DNA of 64,000 bases, from positions 115,727,503 through 115,791,502 of the forward strand of contig NW_025335268.1 in the NCBI RefSeq assembly GCF_004798865.1. The letters run 5' to 3'. Below, piece by piece: positions 59,181 to 64,000 of the stretch. Below the pieces are notes generated by a model. That model made no database searches, was not told where the DNA came from, and saw only the letters and a list, made by a program, of their open reading frames with translations. Position 1 is the stretch's first letter. The number at the start of each line of letters is the position of its first letter. The DNA is from Varanus komodoensis (Eukaryota > Chordata > Lepidosauria > Squamata > Varanidae). The position numbers and the translations under genes were made by a program.

Positions 59181-60774
59181 CTCCTGAGTGTGGGATATCA
59201 TGTTCTCTGAGGGCTTTTCACCAAACCTCTCCCATGTTTTCCATCCACTTTTGGCCAGCAAGAAGAGTTTGAGTGGGGAGAGTCAGCTACTACATTTCAA
59301 ATCTCAACAAACCAGAAAAAAGTCTCATGAAAAGTCACAAATCTTCAGGTTTGCCATGCCTGCTATTTTGCAGGTTTACCACAGCCCCACCTTGTGACTG
59401 ATTAAAATGAATAAATAGAAAGGCAGAGAAATTCCAGCTCCAGGAGACGGGATGCACCCATGTTAAAAATGCATCATTCTTTTCACAAGAAAAATGGAAG
59501 ACGCCTCAGTAAGTTAACAGAGAAGCCCTCAAAACAGCCATTATTATTACTATTAATTTTATATCTGTAATGTAGAATAGCTGTGGGCACTTTACAGCAG
59601 CACATTCTTAGTCTCTTCCTCCCTCCCCCTCTCCCTCTCCCTCTCCCACACACACACCAATCTTATGCACCTTCAACAACCCCCAGAGTTTTTGTTTTGC
59701 TTCCACACTCAGTCTGTACTATGCTGCTTGCTGGCAATTATTATGAGGGTGCAATATGTTGGGCCCAAGAACTCATCTGTGAACCTTCATGATTTCTTTT
59801 CTCTTTCAAAAACCACCAGTCTCAGGCATTTCTTTAGCTGCTTATTGACAATAGAAGCCAGCAGGTTTTGAAACCAGAAAATCAACAGCTGCTTTCTGAA
59901 TATGTCCTGATCAGAAGGTAGTTCACATATGGATGTATATGGATTATTAAAGAGAAATTGCTGTGACATCTGTTGTTCTACCCACACTCTTGCTTTATGC
60001 CTATGTATCTATCCCCCAAGTGGTTTAAAACATATTTCTCATCCCCTCACCCATGCTCTAACCTGTCATGGATTCATCTATTCTCTTCCCAACTGAAAGA
60101 AATACCATCATTTCATGTTTGTCACACCCCTTGTCTACATTCCATCCCACCTCCCATGTTCAAGGAGCTGAATTCCATAGGATTATGTGACTTTCCATCC
60201 TTCCTGCCCCTGTTGCTTTCAGTCTTCCACTCCTACATTCCACCTCCCTACATTAGCTAAATTCCATTCTCCATTTCATCTGTTTCCATTTCCAGCCCCA
60301 CGTCAAATGAAATGTAATCTTCACATATCTGCATTAAATGCTCCAGTCCTTATGTTCCAACATATCTAAGATTCTGCCCTATAATTCTACGATTTCAGGA
60401 TTCTTCCTGGGTGAACACACATTGTCAGCTATGTCTTCTGAACTTTGAAAAGTACAGTGATCTGCCTGAGCACTCTCAACAGATGCATGCTTGGAACCAA
60501 ATTCTCTCTACAGGAATATAAGGAAGCACAATTTGAACCTGTATTTTCAAGAATTTCAGGCAGAAAACCTAATGTTGTGCAGAGCTGCTGAGGCATTAGC
60601 CTTTAAAGACACAAGTGCATGTTTCCTACTCCATGTGACTTTTTTGCTGTTTAAAAATGTGTTAAGTAGTTAAAAACAGTTGCACTGATATACTGAGACT
60701 TGATAAAATAACTAATATTAACATCCCATCATATGCTGATCTCTGGGTATAGAGGACAGTCTTAACCTGGGATC
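59181..60774. other. Upstream flank, nothing recognised
   Basis: It contains a (CTCCCT)n tract near 59.62-59.65 kb. No coding or RNA feature was seen. Confidence 0.35.
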
Positions 60775-61190
60775 AAACAATGATGCTGTTAGCACCAGGT
60801 AGATCACGCTGGAGAGATCAGTCTGCAACTGGGGTGCCAACGCCAAGAAGGCCCTCTCTAAGCCTCCCTAGAGGAGGCACTTGAAGGACGACCTCAGATG
60901 TTGATATAGTGTATGTGTAGGTTCAAAATGGAAGATGTGCTCTATCACTCATTGTGGTCCCAAGTCATGTAAGGCTTTGTAGGTCAAAACTAACATTTTT
61001 GATTGAGTTTCTGCTCTACTCCTTGTGAGCAAGACCCTGCAGGGAAGAATTCCAGCCTGTGTACATGAAGCGTGCTTCAAGCATAGCAGTTAGATCGTTA
61101 TGCAATGGTAAGCTAGGCCATTGTGCCAGGTAATTTGGAGCATTGAACAGAAAGAGGCTTTTTCTTCTTAAGGCCTTCTCCAGAGTTAGT
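60775..61190 (+). mobile_element. LINE 3' UTR-like sequence, L2-like
   Basis: GGTGCCAACGCCAAGAAGGC, CCTCTCTAAGCCTCCC and CAAGTCATGTAAGGCTTTGT match the 3' UTR words of the LINE family also seen near 8.1-9.0 and 11.0 kb. Confidence 0.45.
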
Positions 61191-61749
61191 TTCCATCAGG
61201 TGGACTATTATGCATAGGAAAATGTTTGAACCTTGCTTAGTCTATCTTGCGCAATAACCCATGGGGTGATTAACATTTTAAAGCAAATCCTGAAGAGCTT
61301 TGTCCTGCCCTATGTTGCCCTGGATAGTAGAAGTACCTGAAAAGAAGCAATTTAGCAATGTAACCCTCAATGAAGATTAGAAGGATGCCCCTTTGGACAA
61401 CCCAAGGATCTTTCTCCTGCATGCCATCCTTTGACCAAGAGCAGGGAAGGAGAAAAACAGGATGAACTTGTTCAGTGGTTACTGGAATTAGCTGGTATTT
61501 GCCTCTCCCAGATTGAACATTAACTTGACACTTGCAGTGTTCTTCCTCCTCAGGAGTTAGGGAAAATTCAGAGTAAGCTTGGGTACCGAAAGCTGGCATC
61601 TCTACACTAACCATTCTTATGCTGAAGATGGTAATGAGAGTTGAAGCAAGACGGGCCTTTGAGGACAGGTGGCTGAAGACAAAGGACCCCTGGAGGTAGC
61701 AGCTGAGGAGTCAGAAAAGGGAAACCCTCGCACCCAAGCCATACAAAAT

Positions 61750-61900
61750 GTTTTATGTTTTAATGTTTTGTACAATGTTTTAATATTGGTTTTTACAATG
61801 TTTTAATGTTGGTTTTTACAATGTGTAAATGTAAAAAAAACATTTAAACAATGCTTAATTGTTTTTTACAATGTTTTAATGTTGTTTTCATTTTATACCA
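61750..61900. repeat. AT-rich tandem repeat of about 30 bp
   Basis: The phrase TACAATGTTTTAATGTTG and close variants recur about five times, probably grown from a LINE tail. Confidence 0.55.
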
Positions 61901-63732
61901 TATTTTTATATAAACATTATCTATTGAGAAGTATAGAAACCAAATAAATAAACAAACAAACAAATGTGAAAGGGATACTGTTGTGATGTAGAATATTGAA
62001 AGATTAGGAAATTTCACGTATAATAAATTGAACTTTACATATTGACTCCAAATGAACTTTCTGAAAGAATTTCCAAAAGAACTTCACTATACATAGGAAC
62101 ATTTTACTAAAAATTCGCATCTCTGATTTGCACCACCTGCCTAGCCAGAAAAGAGGTTTCTTGGTGCCTGTTTATTGTGTATGCTCTCTCATTCTATCTT
62201 CGGTTAAATCAAAAAATTAAACACAGGCCAACAAAATGTTTAGCTGATCCTTGGGGAAGATCCCATGCTTTCTTCTGAGATGCTTTCTTTGGTTTCTCTA
62301 TACTTGACAGAAATAGTTTGGTGATTTTGAGGCAGACAGGCGAGAAAGATGAGCATATGGAAATTTACTGTAGCATCTTGGAATGGAAGCCCAGAGTAGA
62401 AGTAATGCTTTGCAGTACTGTAGCCCTGATTGACTGATTTTTATTTTGTCACATTTTGCCCATAACTACAAAAAAATAGATTTCTCACAGGCATGAACTA
62501 ATAAAGTTCACACTCTTCCCCAGGCATTAACAAGTTTAAAAGGATGCAAAATATTCCTCGGAATATGTTCTTTAGTTTTTGGTCTAAAATCTATGTTTAG
62601 CACAGTGGTGACAAAACCTATCAACATCTGTATTCCTTTAAAGTTTTATTGGAATCACTCGTACTAGAACTGTTATTAGCAGCAGATGCAGTCCTTTGCC
62701 TCCGGCTGACTGAGCTGGACAAATGCTGGATTCACCATGCAGAAGAAGCAAACTAAAACAGCTAGGGAGGCCTGATGCTCTTGCCGTAGCCAGTCTTTCT
62801 CAAGGGCTGTGTTTTGCCCAACACAAAATGCCCAGTCCAACTGCCTGTGCCACATATTCTAGAATAAGTGAAGATAACTATGTTAGAAGAAAAACGCCTT
62901 TGAAGTACAAGGAGACATTTAAATTGGGCTCTACCACAGGGGTGGGCAATCTTTTTTCTCTTGAGGGCCACACCTGTGGGAGGCTGCAGGTAGGAAGGGC
63001 TAAATCTAGTGGTGGGCAGGACCAAAATGAAAAGTGGGCTTGTTACCCTTCCGTCTTTCTGGTGCTTCCTTTCCTCTCTCCTGATCTCCCTTCTGATCCC
63101 AGCAAGCAGCCAAGGAAGGGACAGGCTGCTTGTTGCCAGACAACTGAAATGGTCGCATGCAGAAACCTTTTGAAATTAGACTGCCTGCCACATGAAATGA
63201 GGTTCGGGAGGGCATGCATCCCTGGGACTCCAAGTTGGCTCTACTTGGTACTGAAATTATCACACCTGGGACCTCCAAGCACTTTTTCCTCCCCTCTCTA
63301 CCTTTTACTTTGTTTACTGTCTAGCTCGATGAAAACGTTTGAAGAATGAAGCTTGCACAGTACTTTGTGACCAGTGAAATGGCCTAATAAAGGTATTACA
63401 GTCACATGGATTTCAGAAATTTTCTTGTGGAAAATTCTATAATGTTCTTACTGTGTGGACAGTTCCTCTCTTAGTATATTTTGCTATTGCCTATTCACAG
63501 TCAGAAATCGCTGTTCATAGAAAACTTGATGGCTGGGAGGAGAGTTCTCACTGACCCTTCTGCCTGCCAGGCTAGCTTTCTATATGTGGGGATGTTTCTA
63601 ATGGAGAAACATTTGATCGTGTGAGCATTCATGTGAATTTGAAGTAGTACAGTCCAGTCAAAGGTTTGGCACCTAATTGGCTGTTTGTGAGAACTAAGCC
63701 TCTGTCATAAGTAGTTTCCCTTTAGGTACAAT
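61901..63732. other. Upstream flank, few features
   Basis: A hAT-like end (CAGGGGTGGGCAATC) starts near 62938. The 208-codon open frame at 62723-63349 runs through it and is not a credible gene. Confidence 0.35.
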
Positions 63733-63991
63733 CAGTGCTTTTTTCGTAAAAAAAAAAAAAAGTGCTGGAACTCACGTCACCGCTGGCACACAACCACACA
63801 CACCAATCCCAAGCCAAGCAGTGTCCCAAACCGGGCGGCGCGGACACAAAAGCAGCCCGCAGGCACTATGCTAATGAAGTTTGCTGCTGACCTGCTACGC
63901 CCACAGGCGATTCAAAATCACTTCGTCAAATCCATTGGAAAAAATGGTGCCAGAACACCATTCCGGTGCATTCTATGACAAAAAAGCCCTG
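63733..63991. mobile_element. Short hAT-type non-autonomous element (259 bp)
   Basis: The ends are CAGTGCTTTTTT and, inverted, CAGGGCTTTTTT. The flanking 8-mers GGTACAAT (63725-63732) and GGTACACT (63992-63999) differ at one base and look like a target-site duplication. GCTGGAACTCAC inside is typical of this squamate family. No coding capacity. Confidence 0.8.
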
Positions 63992-64000
63992 GGTACACTG

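Noticed and set aside
61270-61614. 114-codon open frame on the minus strand
   Set aside because: No domain; it borders LINE-derived sequence.
62723-63349. 208-codon open frame on the plus strand
   Set aside because: It runs across a hAT-like terminal sequence and has no recognisable domain.

Overview
The window is vertebrate nuclear DNA with intron-rich genes, most likely from a squamate reptile (lizard or snake). The repeats support this: an RTE-BovB LINE, CR1 and L2-like LINE 3' ends, an L1, tRNA-derived Sauria/Squam-type SINEs, several hAT DNA transposons and a fossil retroviral env fragment. The species cannot be read from the sequence alone.

The main content is a tandem pair of fatty-acid-amide-hydrolase-family genes (FAAH1 / vitamin D3 hydroxylase-associated-protein-like), both on the minus strand. 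Gene A (28838-56770) can be followed through 15 exons. All splice phases agree and the frame is open for 589 codons, with an N-terminal membrane anchor and the Lys-Ser-Ser catalytic triad at residues 149, 224 and 248. A polyadenylation signal lies 42 bases past the stop. Its introns carry most of the transposon load, including a nearly open BovB reverse-transcriptase frame and a CR1 3' end in intron 5.

Gene B (about 6475-21228) is a second, diverged copy downstream. I found counterparts of exons 6, 7, 8, 9, 10, 13, 14 and 15. Exons 9 and 14 have each lost one base, two donors are weak, and exons 1-5, 11 and 12 were not found. B is most simply an old paralogue that has lost its 5' half and recently become a pseudogene. 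Its exon 6 is still in the correct phase to follow exon 5 of gene A.

Layout by region. 1-6.4 kb: no host gene, a perfect 18-bp hairpin, a roughly 175-bp tandem repeat and an env fossil. 6.5-21.2 kb: gene B with LINE, SINE and LTR-like insertions. 21.2-28.8 kb: an internally deleted L1, a hAT element with target-site duplication, a telomere-like dimer repeat and a SINE. 28.8-56.8 kb: gene A. 56.8-64 kb: upstream flank with repeats only, ending in a short hAT element. I see no bacterial, CRISPR or phage features, and no rRNA or tRNA gene.
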